This document shows, in pieces, positions 34,593 through 42,736 of a DNA stretch of 64,000 nucleotides (position 1 is its first letter; each line of letters starts with the position of its first letter). The DNA lies in contig CALANS010000064.1 of assembly GCA_937926105.1 (NCBI GenBank), forward strand, positions 1 to 64,000. Direction: 5' to 3'. Below the pieces are notes generated by a model. It made no database searches. It was not told where the DNA came from and worked only from the letters and a program-made list of their open reading frames with translations. Both the position numbers and the translations under genes were made by a program. The DNA comes from an uncultured Actinomycetes bacterium. Its GTDB lineage: Bacteria; Actinomycetota; Actinomycetes; Mycobacteriales; Nakamurellaceae.

Positions 34593-36059
34593 ATGGACGA
34601 CGCCGCGCCGACGACACCCAGTGCTGCGCCGCACCGCACGATGATCGACCGACGCAGCGTGGGCTTCCGCTCGCAGCGCGGCCCGATCTTGATCGCCCTG
34701 ATGCTGTCCACCGCGCTAGTCGCGATCGACTCGACGGTGGTGGCCACCGCGGTGCACTCCATCGTCGGCGACCTGGGCGGCTTCGCCCAGTTCCCCTGGC
34801 TGTTCTCGGTGTACCTGCTGGCCCAGGCCGTGTTCACCCCGGTGTACGGCAAGCTGGCCGACCTGATCGGCCGCAAGCCGGTCATGCTGCTGGGCATCGG
34901 GCTGTTCCTGGCCGGTTCGATCTGCGGTGGGTTCGCCTGGAACATGCCGGCACTCATCGCCTTTCGTGCCCTGCAGGGTCTGGGCGCCGGCGCGGTGCAG
35001 CCCATGGCGATGACGATCGCCGGCGACATCTACACCGTCGCCGAGCGGGCCGCCGTCACCGGCTACATGTCCAGCGTGTGGGGCATCTCGTCGGTGGTCG
35101 GGCCGACCATCGGCGGCTTCTTCTCCGAGTACGTGTCCTGGCGGTGGATCTTCTTCGTCAATGTCCCGCTGTGCCTGCTGGCCGCCTGGATGCTGATGCG
35201 CTCCTTCCAGGAGAAGGTGGAGCGGCGACGGCACCGGATCGACGTCACCGGCACCACGCTGATCACCGGCGGCAGCACGCTGCTCATCCTGGCCGTGCTG
35301 GAGGGCGGCCAGGCGTGGCCGTGGGCGTCGCCGGCGGGCGTCGGGGTCCCGGCCATCGGCGCGGCCATGCTGGTCGCATTCGTGCTGGTCGAGCTGCGGG
35401 TCGCCGAGCCGGTGCTGCCGCTGTGGGTGTTCTCCCGGCGGGTGCTGCTGGCCTCGTCGATGACGGCGCTGTGCGTGGGCGCGGTGACGCTCGGCCTGAC
35501 CGGCTACATCCCCACCTACGTGCAGGGCTCGCTGGGCACCGGGGCACTGCTGGCGGGCTTCGCGCTGGCCCCCATGACGATCGGCTGGCCGATTGCCTCC
35601 TCACTGTCCGGGCACCTGTACCTGCGATTCGGGTTCCGGGTAACGGCGGTGCTCGGCGGGCTGCTGGTGATCCTGGGCATGCTCGGCGCCGTGCTGCTGC
35701 TGCACGAACACTCGTCGGTGTGGCTGGTTCCGGTGCTGTGCTTTGTGGTGGGCGCCGGGCTCGGATTGTCGTCCAGCCCGACGATGATCGCCGCCCAGGC
35801 GTCGGTGGGCTGGGGCCGGCGAGGGGTGGTGACGGGCAACAACATGTTCGCCCGCTCGATGGGCAGCGCGCTCGGCGTGGCAGCCTTCGGGGCGGTGGCG
35901 AACGCCACCCTGGGCCGGTCGGCCGGCGACCCCAGTCCCGCGCAGCTGGCCTCGGCGACCCATCACGTGCTGCTGGCGGTCGGTGTGGTGGCAATCGGCC
36001 TGCTGGTCGCGGTGATCGCCATGCCGGGTGGCCGGGACACCTCGCAGGCGAAGGACTGA
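34593..36059 (+). CDS. MFS drug exporter, DHA2 (14-helix) family
   Basis: This 488-residue membrane protein starts at ATG 34593 (GGGGAGG eight bases upstream). It has the motifs of proton-driven multidrug exporters: LMLSTALVAIDSTVVATAV in helix 1 (motif D1), GKLADLIGRKPVMLLGIGLF (motif A) between helices 2 and 3, and GLGAGAVQPMAMT plus GPTIGGFFSEYVSWRW (motif C) in helices 4 and 5. Fourteen helices can be counted. The substrate cannot be told from sequence. It sits between menB and menC, where mycobacterial gene orders also carry unrelated inserts. An inverted repeat follows its stop. Confidence 0.9.
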   Translation: MDDAAPTTPSAAPHRTMIDRRSVGFRSQRGPILIALMLSTALVAIDSTVVATAVHSIVGDLGGFAQFPWLFSVYLLAQAVFTPVYGKLADLIGRKPVMLLGIGLFLAGSICGGFAWNMPALIAFRALQGLGAGAVQPMAMTIAGDIYTVAERAAVTGYMSSVWGISSVVGPTIGGFFSEYVSWRWIFFVNVPLCLLAAWMLMRSFQEKVERRRHRIDVTGTTLITGGSTLLILAVLEGGQAWPWASPAGVGVPAIGAAMLVAFVLVELRVAEPVLPLWVFSRRVLLASSMTALCVGAVTLGLTGYIPTYVQGSLGTGALLAGFALAPMTIGWPIASSLSGHLYLRFGFRVTAVLGGLLVILGMLGAVLLLHEHSSVWLVPVLCFVVGAGLGLSSSPTMIAAQASVGWGRRGVVTGNNMFARSMGSALGVAAFGAVANATLGRSAGDPSPAQLASATHHVLLAVGVVAIGLLVAVIAMPGGRDTSQAKD

Positions 36060-36067
36060 GCCGAACT

Positions 36068-36134
36068 TCCTCCCGAGTTGAATGCCTGGTGACGCGCCGG
36101 AGGGCGTTGTGGGGCATTCGACTCGGGGGGGAGG
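36068..36134 (+). promoter_or_regulatory. Hairpin that would bury the menC ribosome-binding site
   Basis: TCCTCCCGAGTTGAATGCC at 36068-36086 pairs with 36113-36134, whose end GGGGGGGAGG is the menC Shine-Dalgarno sequence. The loop is about 26 bases. It could terminate the MFS transcript, or mask the ribosome site on read-through mRNA so that menC is translated only from its own promoter or when the hairpin opens. Confidence 0.5.
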
Positions 36135-36143
36135 ATGGTCGTC

Positions 36144-37130
36144 GTGACAGCCAGCGCCATGATCGACGGCATCCTCGCCGGTGCCCGCCCCTTTGCCATT
36201 CCGATGCGAGACCGGTTCCGCGGCACCGACGTTCGCGAGGGTCTTCTGCTGGACGGGCCGGCCGGCTGGGTCGAGTTCGCCCCGTTTACCGACTACGACG
36301 ACGCCGCCTGCGTGCCGTGGCTGCGTGCCGCCGTCGACTCGGCGCTGCACAACTGGCCCGACGCGGTGCGGTCCATGGTCGAGGTCAACACCACGGTGCC
36401 GGTGGTGGCGCCGGAGCGGGCGGCGGAGCTGGTGGCGGCATCCGGGTGCCGCACGGCGAAGGTCAAGGTCGCCGAGCCCGGAGTGGGCATCGGTGACGAC
36501 ACCGCCCGGGTGGCTGCCGTCCGGGCGGCGCTGGGCGAGAACGGAAAGATCCGGGTAGACGCCAACGGCGGTTGGTCGGTGGACGAGGCGGTGACGGCGA
36601 TCGGGGTGCTGGCCGACGCGGCCGGCGGGCTGGAGTACGTGGAGCAGCCCTGCCGTAGCGTCGACGAGCTGATCGCGGTGCGCGCCCGCGTGGACGTGCC
36701 GATCGCCGCGGACGAATCGATCCGGCTGGCCACCGACCCGCTGGAGGTGGCCCGGCGTGGGGCGGCGGACATCGCGGTGATCAAGGTGGCGCCGCTGGCA
36801 GGGGTGCGCAAGGCGCTGGACATCGCCGCCGAGTGCGGACTGCCGGTGGTCGTGTCTTCCGCGGTGGACACCTCGGTCGGACTGGCCGCGGGGCTGGCGC
36901 TGGCCGGGGCACTGCCATCGTTGCCCTACGCGTGCGGGCTGGGCACGGCGTCGCTGCTGACCGGTGACGTGTGCGCGCACCCGCTGGTCGCCGCGGGCGG
37001 GCGGCTCCCGGTGCTGCCGTACCCGCCGGCGCCCGATCCGGCGCTGCTGGCGCGGTTTTCCATGCCCGCCGAGCGGGAGCGCTGGTGGCGGGAGCGGCTG
37101 GCCCGGGTGGCGGTGCTCGCCTTCGCCTGA
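36144..37130 (+). CDS. menC: o-succinylbenzoate synthase
   Basis: This 328-residue protein of the enolase superfamily has the catalytic K-x-K (AKVKVAEPG), then RVDANGGWSVDEA (metal Asp), VEQPC (metal Glu), IAADES (metal Asp/Glu) and the second catalytic lysine in AVIKVAPLAGV. It dehydrates SHCHC to o-succinylbenzoate. GTG 36144 has the best distance (9 bases) from GGGAGG; ATG 36135 directly abuts that site. The preceding hairpin overlaps the ribosome site. Confidence 0.93.
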   Translation: MTASAMIDGILAGARPFAIPMRDRFRGTDVREGLLLDGPAGWVEFAPFTDYDDAACVPWLRAAVDSALHNWPDAVRSMVEVNTTVPVVAPERAAELVAASGCRTAKVKVAEPGVGIGDDTARVAAVRAALGENGKIRVDANGGWSVDEAVTAIGVLADAAGGLEYVEQPCRSVDELIAVRARVDVPIAADESIRLATDPLEVARRGAADIAVIKVAPLAGVRKALDIAAECGLPVVVSSAVDTSVGLAAGLALAGALPSLPYACGLGTASLLTGDVCAHPLVAAGGRLPVLPYPPAPDPALLARFSMPAERERWWRERLARVAVLAFA

Positions 37131-37200
37131 GCCATCGACGCCGTTCCTCCGTCCGCGAACAACGGGGCCGGGGTGGGCATCGGAGCCCTACTGTTGGCCG

Positions 37201-38031
37201 ATGGCCACTCCCTCTCCCGAACGGGCGGCACCAGCGCTGGTCAGAATTCACCACCACCGCCAGATGGCCGAGTCGTTCGGCACCGATGTCCAGCGCTACG
37301 ACCGGGCCCGACCGCCCTATCCGGACGCACTGGTGGCGCGCGTCATCGCCGGTAGTCCAGGCACCGAGGTGCTCGACATCGGTTGCGGCACTGGTATTGC
37401 CGCGCGTCAGTTCCAGGCCGCCGGGTGCGCCGTGCTGGGCGTGGAACCCGACGAGCGGATGGCCGAGGCCGCTCGCGCCCGGGGTCTGGTTGTGGAGATG
37501 GCGACCTTCGAGGACTGGCAGCCGGCCGGTCGCGCGTTCGACGCCGTGATCGCGGCGCAATCCTGGCACTGGGTGGATCCTGCTGCCGGTGCCGGCAAGG
37601 CGGCGCAGGTGCTGCACCCGCACGGCAGGCTGGCGGTGTTCGGGCACGTCTACGAGCCGCCCGCGGCGATCGCCGAGCCGTTCACCGAGGCGTTCCGTCG
37701 TGCGGTGCCCGACTCGCCGTTCTCCCGGCAGGCGGCCCGGCGGCCGCTTCAGGCGTATCAGCAGGGCTATGCGGCGTTCGCCGACGCCATCCGGGACACC
37801 GGCCTGTTCCACGAGCCCGAGCAGTGGCAGTTCGACTGGGCCCGGCCGTACACCCGGGGGCAGTGGCTGGACTTGTTGCCGACCACCGGCGGCCTCACCC
37901 GGCTGGAGCCCGAGGCGCTGACCTCGATCCTGAACGCGGTCGGGTGCGCCATCGATGAGATGGGCGGCAGCTTCATCATGCAGTACTCCACGCTGGCCAC
38001 CACCGCAGTGCTGGCCGATATTCGGGCCTGA
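37201..38031 (+). CDS. Class I SAM-dependent methyltransferase
   Basis: This 276-residue protein starts at ATG 37201 with a weak ribosome site; ATG 37264 is an alternative. It has the start motif AESFGTDVQRYDRARPPYPD, SAM-binding motif I VLDIGCGTGIAARQF, motif II GVEPDERMAEAARARG, and AAQSWHWVDPA with AAQVLHPHGRLAVFG. This pattern is seen in small-molecule methyltransferases of the type annotated as putative SAM methyltransferases near men genes. The substrate is unknown. It is convergent with a second, unrelated methyltransferase. Confidence 0.85.
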   Translation: MATPSPERAAPALVRIHHHRQMAESFGTDVQRYDRARPPYPDALVARVIAGSPGTEVLDIGCGTGIAARQFQAAGCAVLGVEPDERMAEAARARGLVVEMATFEDWQPAGRAFDAVIAAQSWHWVDPAAGAGKAAQVLHPHGRLAVFGHVYEPPAAIAEPFTEAFRRAVPDSPFSRQAARRPLQAYQQGYAAFADAIRDTGLFHEPEQWQFDWARPYTRGQWLDLLPTTGGLTRLEPEALTSILNAVGCAIDEMGGSFIMQYSTLATTAVLADIRA

Positions 38032-38059
38032 CGGACACAAGAGGCCAGGTCGGCGGGTC

Positions 38060-38713
38060 TCAGGCCCGGATCCCCCAGCGGTACACCGCCGTGAACGACC
38101 ACGCCTTCGCCGACAGCGCCGTGCTGCGGTACTCGGTCCTGATCAGCCCGGCATCGGTGAAGCCGGCGAGCTGGTGGTCGGTGACCGGCCAGGGCGGGCC
38201 GTCGAAGGTGATGTCGTCCGCCGTGTCTGCGGTGCCGAAGCTGTGCACGAACAGGGTTCCGCCGGCAGCGAGGGTGGCGGCGATCGCGGCGACCGCGGCC
38301 GGTCGCCGGTCCGGCGGCATGGACTGCAGCGTGCGGATCTCCACCACCAGGTCGGAGGCCGACTGCCAGGTGGCCGGAAGATCGAACAGGTCGGCCACCC
38401 GATAGTCCACCGGCGAATCGGGGAACCGTGCCTGTGCCTGCCGGATGGCGGTCGCGGAGAAGTCAAAGGCGGTGACGGAAAAGCCGTGTGCTGCCACGTA
38501 CTCCGCGTCGTCCCCCAGGCCGCAGCCCACCACCAGAGCGCGAGCGTTCGGGGTAGCCGGAGCGTGGCTGCCGAGGAAGACGACGAGTTCTGGATGCGGG
38601 CGCAGCGCGGCCCACGGCACTGCCCCGTAATCGGTTCCGGCGCGGGCGTAAAACCCCTCATACATCCCGCGGTACTGCTCGTCTGTCAGCGCCGGCTCCG
38701 GCTCGTTCGTCAC
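38060..38713 (-). CDS. Class I SAM-dependent methyltransferase (TPMT-like)
   Basis: This 217-residue protein has an N-terminal helical lid (YRGMYEGFYARAGTDYGAVP), motif I ALVVGCGLGDDAEYVAAHG, motif II VTAFDFSATAIRQAQARFP, the acidic segment VADLFDLPATW, and LVVEIRTLQSMPPDRR. The arrangement recalls thiopurine or halide methyltransferases, which detoxify small nucleophiles. The exact substrate cannot be assigned. It ends 29 bases from the convergent methyltransferase gene and follows the HAAS-domain genes at a short distance on the same strand. Confidence 0.82.
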   Translation of the reverse strand: MTNEPEPALTDEQYRGMYEGFYARAGTDYGAVPWAALRPHPELVVFLGSHAPATPNARALVVGCGLGDDAEYVAAHGFSVTAFDFSATAIRQAQARFPDSPVDYRVADLFDLPATWQSASDLVVEIRTLQSMPPDRRPAAVAAIAATLAAGGTLFVHSFGTADTADDITFDGPPWPVTDHQLAGFTDAGLIRTEYRSTALSAKAWSFTAVYRWGIRA

Positions 38714-38741
38714 AGCTGCCGAGGGTAGTGGCCCGGAAGCT

Positions 38742-39491
38742 TCAGCGGGCGGGTACCGTCACGGCGATCTTCCGCTGTAGCGGGAGGATCGCGGTGCGGT
38801 CCCGGCCCAGGGCTTGATAGTCGATCTGGATGCTGTCGATGAACTGGATATTCCCCGGGGTGGCGCGTAGCGGCCTCGGCCACAGCATCAGACGGACGTG
38901 CAGTTCGGTCGACTCCGGCCAGGGTCCAGTCACGGCTGGCCACGCCGACGACGTGGCAAATGCGCTGGGGTCCGGGCTCTTCCAAGCCTGCGCGTCCTTC
39001 AGCAGGATCCGCGGGCCGTAGGCCGGATCGTCCAGGCCCGGGTCGCCGGGGGAGTGCACCCCGGGGATGAAGGCGTCGGTGACGGCGACGGTCGAGCCGG
39101 TCGTGATCCCCACCGTCAGCGTCACGGTGCCGGTGCACGGGATCTGCGTCAGCTCGGCGAGATCGTTGTCGACGAAACCGGTCTGGTCGCACTCCGGGCC
39201 GTCCGGGCCGGCGCACAACCGTTGGCCGTCCTGCACGAAGTCGGGGCTCCAGGTCAGCCACCAGCGCAGGCCCAGCGCCCCAGCGGCGATGAGCACGATT
39301 ACGATGGCGGCGGTCGCGAGCTGGGCGCCGCGATGCCGCCGGCGGGCCCGGGCGACGGATCCGGGGTCGGCGCGGTCGGCGTCGGCCAACAGGTCGGCGG
39401 CGTAGTCGGATGCCTCGCCCATCTCAAGTTCCAGGTCGCGCCGGGTGTCGCGCGGCGGACGCTCGGCGAGGTTCTGGTGCAGCGCGCTCAT
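38742..39491 (-). CDS. HAAS-type membrane protein, N-terminally shortened or frameshifted paralogue
   Basis: From ATG 39491 this 249-residue protein has part of a HAAS-like domain (NLAERPPRDTRRDLELEMG, then ASDYAADLLADADRADPG), one membrane helix (LATAAIVIVLIAAGALGL) and an outside domain ending IDYQALGRDRTAILPLQRK. It is a paralogue of the next gene upstream, with the same layout and ending. Compared with that paralogue, about 30 N-terminal residues are missing. The best ribosome site (GGGAGG, 8 bases before a GTG near 39560) serves a different frame that stops after about 45 codons. A single indel near 39500-39550 may have disconnected the true start. Confidence 0.7.
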   Translation of the reverse strand: MSALHQNLAERPPRDTRRDLELEMGEASDYAADLLADADRADPGSVARARRRHRGAQLATAAIVIVLIAAGALGLRWWLTWSPDFVQDGQRLCAGPDGPECDQTGFVDNDLAELTQIPCTGTVTLTVGITTGSTVAVTDAFIPGVHSPGDPGLDDPAYGPRILLKDAQAWKSPDPSAFATSSAWPAVTGPWPESTELHVRLMLWPRPLRATPGNIQFIDSIQIDYQALGRDRTAILPLQRKIAVTVPAR

Positions 39492-39571
39492 CAGCTGGTC
39501 GCGCAGTGTCCGGGCGGGACGGGTGCGCGGTCGTGGCCAGCGGCCGTTCCGGCGGATTGTTCGGCACGGTC

Positions 39572-40408
39572 TCAGCCTCCCGGCATCACGATCTGCAGCG
39601 GTTCCATCAGCGGGATCTCGGCCGTGCGATTCCTGCCGAGCGCTCGGTAGTGCAGGGTGAAATGATCCAGCACCAGGCTGGTCCCGGGGGACCAGAGCTG
39701 TCGAGGGCACCGCAGGGTCAGGTGCATGTGCAGGTGGATCTGGTCGGAATCATCGCCGACGACGACCGGCGACGGTACCGGGCCAGTCGGCCAGGCCTTG
39801 TTCGGGCCGCGCGGCCACGGCTGGATGCCGTCGGCGCGGTACATCTGGCCGATGCCCTCGGTGGGGAGTTCGGCGCCGGTCAGCGTGACCGCCGGTGAGG
39901 CGCCGATGCTGTTCATGATGGTGACCGTGGTGCCGGGCCGGCAGACGATCTGGGCGACGTCGCCGTAGATGTTGCTCTCGGTGGTGAACGCGGCAGTGCG
40001 GTACGGCGGCCGGTCCGGGCCGGTGTACATGCCTGCGGTGGACTGGGTGAATTCCGGCTGCCACTTGACCCACCAACGGTAGCCGAGCACCCCGGCGGTG
40101 ACTACGACCACGGCGAGCAGGGCGATCAGGATCTGTCGGGTGCGGAGCCGTCGCCGCGCGCGGGCGATGCTACCCGGCTCGGCGCGGTCTGCCTCGGCCA
40201 GCAGTTCGGCCGCGTAGCTGGACGCTGGTCCCAGAGCGCCTTCCAGTTCCTGCTGGGAATGGCAGGCGGGCCGTTCGGCGAAGTTCTGCCGCACCGTCTG
40301 CAGCAGTGCGTGGCGTGACCGTCGCGGCAGGCCCCGCAACTCGAAGTACACGGCCGACAGGTACCCGCGCTCGTCGGGCGTCAACTCACGTCCCGAATCG
40401 TGAATCAT
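39572..40408 (-). CDS. HAAS-type membrane protein
   Basis: This 278-residue protein starts at ATG 40408, overlapping the PadR stop (ATGA). The N-terminal about 85 residues resemble the HAAS signalling domain (YLSAVYFELRGLPRRSRHAL, then ALGPASSYAAELLAEADRAE). A membrane helix follows (ILIALLAVVVVTAGVLGY), then an outside domain ending LHYRALGRNRTAEIPLMEP. HAAS domains typically occur in genes paired with PadR regulators, as here. The outside domain is unfamiliar. The product is probably a PadR-controlled membrane sensor or effector; its ligand is unknown. Confidence 0.8.
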   Translation of the reverse strand: MIHDSGRELTPDERGYLSAVYFELRGLPRRSRHALLQTVRQNFAERPACHSQQELEGALGPASSYAAELLAEADRAEPGSIARARRRLRTRQILIALLAVVVVTAGVLGYRWWVKWQPEFTQSTAGMYTGPDRPPYRTAAFTTESNIYGDVAQIVCRPGTTVTIMNSIGASPAVTLTGAELPTEGIGQMYRADGIQPWPRGPNKAWPTGPVPSPVVVGDDSDQIHLHMHLTLRCPRQLWSPGTSLVLDHFTLHYRALGRNRTAEIPLMEPLQIVMPGG

Positions 40409-40776
40409 GGCTCGCCTCCGGCCGTGTCGCCCGACGCGGGGGTGTTCTCGGGCATCGTCACCGCGCTGACGGCGGCGCAGAAGCGTGCCCACTCCGAGCG
40501 AAGGCCGACCAACGCCACCCGCCCCGCCGCAGTCAATTCGTAGTACCGCCGTGCCGGGCCGGACTCGGATGCCACCAGCGAGCTGGCGCACCACCCCGTG
40601 CTCTCCAGCCGGCGCAGTGCCCCGTACACCGTCGCCTCGCTGATCGGCCGCAGGCCGCGCGCGATCAGCCGCTCCAGCAGCGCGTAGCCGTAGTTGGGTT
40701 CCCGCTCCAAACACGCCAGCAGCACCAGATCGGTGACGCCCCGCAGCCACTGCGAGGTCACTCCGTCGGCGGACAT
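40405..40776 (-). CDS. PadR family transcriptional regulator
   Basis: This 123-residue protein starts at ATG 40776. It has the PadR winged helix (TDLVLLACLEREPNYGYALL, then GLRPISEATVYGALRRLEST, then GWCASSLVASESGPARRYYE) and a short C-terminal dimer helix (ALVGLRSEWARFCAAVSAV). Such regulators repress their own operon and release DNA in response to small molecules. It is the first gene of a three-gene unit with two HAAS-type membrane proteins. A dyad TACTATG-N5-TAGAGTA at 40776-40794 overlaps its start and could be its operator. Confidence 0.88.
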   Translation of the reverse strand: MSADGVTSQWLRGVTDLVLLACLEREPNYGYALLERLIARGLRPISEATVYGALRRLESTGWCASSLVASESGPARRYYELTAAGRVALVGLRSEWARFCAAVSAVTMPENTPASGDTAGGEP

Positions 40777-40794
40777 ACTATGCACCGTAGAGTA
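40776..40794 (-). promoter_or_regulatory. Possible PadR operator at its own start
   Basis: TACTATG (40776-40782) and TAGAGTA (40788-40794) form an imperfect dyad (5 of 7 positions) around the start codon and presumed promoter of the PadR gene. This position would suit self-repression. The match to any known PadR site is only general. Confidence 0.3.
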
Positions 40795-40968
40795 CTGCGA
40801 GGTGAAGAGGAAGGCGCGTGTGGTGGCGACGGCACCGAGCCGGAGTGCGACCCACTGCATCCCACTGGGCGGGGCGCATGGGGGCGACGAGCGGCCGGCC
40901 GTGTGGGCCACAATCGTCACCGTGCCTCCATCGCCTCCGCCCGGTCAGCCGCAGCCCGGCCCAGCCCG

Positions 40969-42723
40969 ATGAACCCGTCGACGGCGCAGGCCACCGTGCT
41001 GGTGGACGAGCTGATCGCGTGTGGCGTGACCGACGCCGTGCTATGTCCCGGCTCGCGCAATGCGCCGCTGTCGATGGCGCTGCATGCCGCCGACTCGGCC
41101 GGTCGGCTCCGGCTGCACGTGCGCATCGACGAACGCACTGCCGGGTTCCTGGCGTTGGGCCTGGCACGTGGATCCGGCCGCCCGGTGCCCGTCGCGACCA
41201 CGTCCGGCTCCGCGGTGGCCAACCTGCACCCGGCGGTGCTGGAGGCACACCACGGCCGGGTACCGCTGATCGTGCTGTCCGCTGACCGGCCGCCGCAGCT
41301 GCATGACGTGGGCGCCAACCAGACCGTCGACCAGCGGTCGGTCTTCGGCTCCGGCGTACTGCGACTGTGGCACGAGTTCGCGGTTCCGGCGTTGGCGCCC
41401 GGGCAGAACGCACACTGGAGATCGATGGTCTGCCGGGCGGTTGCCGCGGCCGCCGGAACCCATACCGGACGCGCCGCGCTGCCGGGACCCGCACAGCTGA
41501 ACATCCCACTGGCTGAGCCGCTGCTGCCCGACGCCGGTGGGGACACCGTGATCCTGTCCGGTATCGAATGGCCGGAGCCGCTGACCGGCCGCAATGGTCC
41601 CTGGACCAGGATCGGGGAGAGCGCCGAGCCGGGCGACGAAGGGTGGTCGGGCTCGGTCGTCCAAGGCCCGCAGCGCGCCGAGCGCTGCCTGTTCGTGGCG
41701 GACTTCGGGAGCGGCCTCGCGTCCGGTATCGCCAGCGCTGGGCACCCGGTGATCGCCGAGGCCGGTGGACTGGGCGGTGCCGAGGTGCTGGCTAGCGGCA
41801 TACACCTGTTGGCGGACAAAGACTTTATGTGCGCACACCGGCCCGATCGAGTGATCGCGCTCGGTCGGCCCACGCTGTTTCGAGCGGTGACGGCGCTGCT
41901 GGCCGACCCTTCGATCCCGGTGGATGTGGTGGCGCCGCTGACTGACTATCCGGATCCATCCGGCACCGCTCGGACGGTCGCCGGCTGGCTTGGGCCGATT
42001 TCCGATCCGGCAGACCCGGATTGGCTGAACTCCTGGCGCGCCGCCGACGCCGCGGCCAGAGCCGCAGTCCGGTCGGCGCTGGCAGGCCGGGACATCGACT
42101 CCTCACCGGTACTGGCTCGCACCCTGGCCGCCGCGCTCCCGGACGGCGCCACCCTGGTGGTCGGCTCCTCTCAGCCGCCGCGGGATCTCGGCCGGTTCGC
42201 GGAGCCACGGGACGGCGTGCGGGTCGTCGCCAACCGCGGGGTGGCCGGCATCGACGGCACGATCTCCTCGGCGGTCGGTACCGCACTGGCGGCCCAGAAT
42301 GGTCGGCAGCCCGACGGCACCGGCCGGACCGTCGCGCTGCTCGGCGATCTGACCTTCCTGCACGACCTGACCGGGCTGGCGATCGGCCCGCACGAGCCGC
42401 GACCCGACCTGACCATCGTGGTCGCCAACAACGACGGGGGCGGCATCTTCACCACCCTGGAACCGGGGGACCCTGCGCATTCCCGGGCGTTCGAGCGCGT
42501 CTTCGGGACTCCGGTCGGCGCCGAGCTCGCGCCGATCGCGCGTGGGCTCGGGGTCGACCATGTGCTCGTTCGAACGGCAGACGAACTCGCGGAGGCGGTG
42601 CGACATTCCACGGGTGGGATCCGGGTGGTCGAGGTGCCGGTGATCCGCACCGACCTGCGGGAACTGCTGCAGGCGGTGACGATGGCGGTGAACGCCGCGC
42701 TCGCGGACCTGCGTGGCGACTGA
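40969..42723 (+). CDS. menD: SEPHCHC synthase (2-succinyl-5-enolpyruvyl-6-hydroxy-3-cyclohexene-1-carboxylate synthase)
   Basis: This 584-residue thiamine-diphosphate enzyme starts at ATG 40969. The N-terminal half has the catalytic glutamate segment (RLRLHVRIDERTAGFLALGL) and VLCPGSRNAPLSMALH. The C-terminal half has the ThDP-binding region (ALLGDLTFLHDLTGLAIG, then TIVVANNDGGGIFTTLE) and NRGVAGIDGTISSAVG. It adds succinyl-semialdehyde derived from 2-oxoglutarate to isochorismate, the first committed step of menaquinone synthesis. No strong ribosome site is visible. It is divergent from the PadR unit and convergent with the HNH gene. Confidence 0.94.
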   Translation: MNPSTAQATVLVDELIACGVTDAVLCPGSRNAPLSMALHAADSAGRLRLHVRIDERTAGFLALGLARGSGRPVPVATTSGSAVANLHPAVLEAHHGRVPLIVLSADRPPQLHDVGANQTVDQRSVFGSGVLRLWHEFAVPALAPGQNAHWRSMVCRAVAAAAGTHTGRAALPGPAQLNIPLAEPLLPDAGGDTVILSGIEWPEPLTGRNGPWTRIGESAEPGDEGWSGSVVQGPQRAERCLFVADFGSGLASGIASAGHPVIAEAGGLGGAEVLASGIHLLADKDFMCAHRPDRVIALGRPTLFRAVTALLADPSIPVDVVAPLTDYPDPSGTARTVAGWLGPISDPADPDWLNSWRAADAAARAAVRSALAGRDIDSSPVLARTLAAALPDGATLVVGSSQPPRDLGRFAEPRDGVRVVANRGVAGIDGTISSAVGTALAAQNGRQPDGTGRTVALLGDLTFLHDLTGLAIGPHEPRPDLTIVVANNDGGGIFTTLEPGDPAHSRAFERVFGTPVGAELAPIARGLGVDHVLVRTADELAEAVRHSTGGIRVVEVPVIRTDLRELLQAVTMAVNAALADLRGD

Positions 42724-42736
42724 GCGGTTCCGGGCC

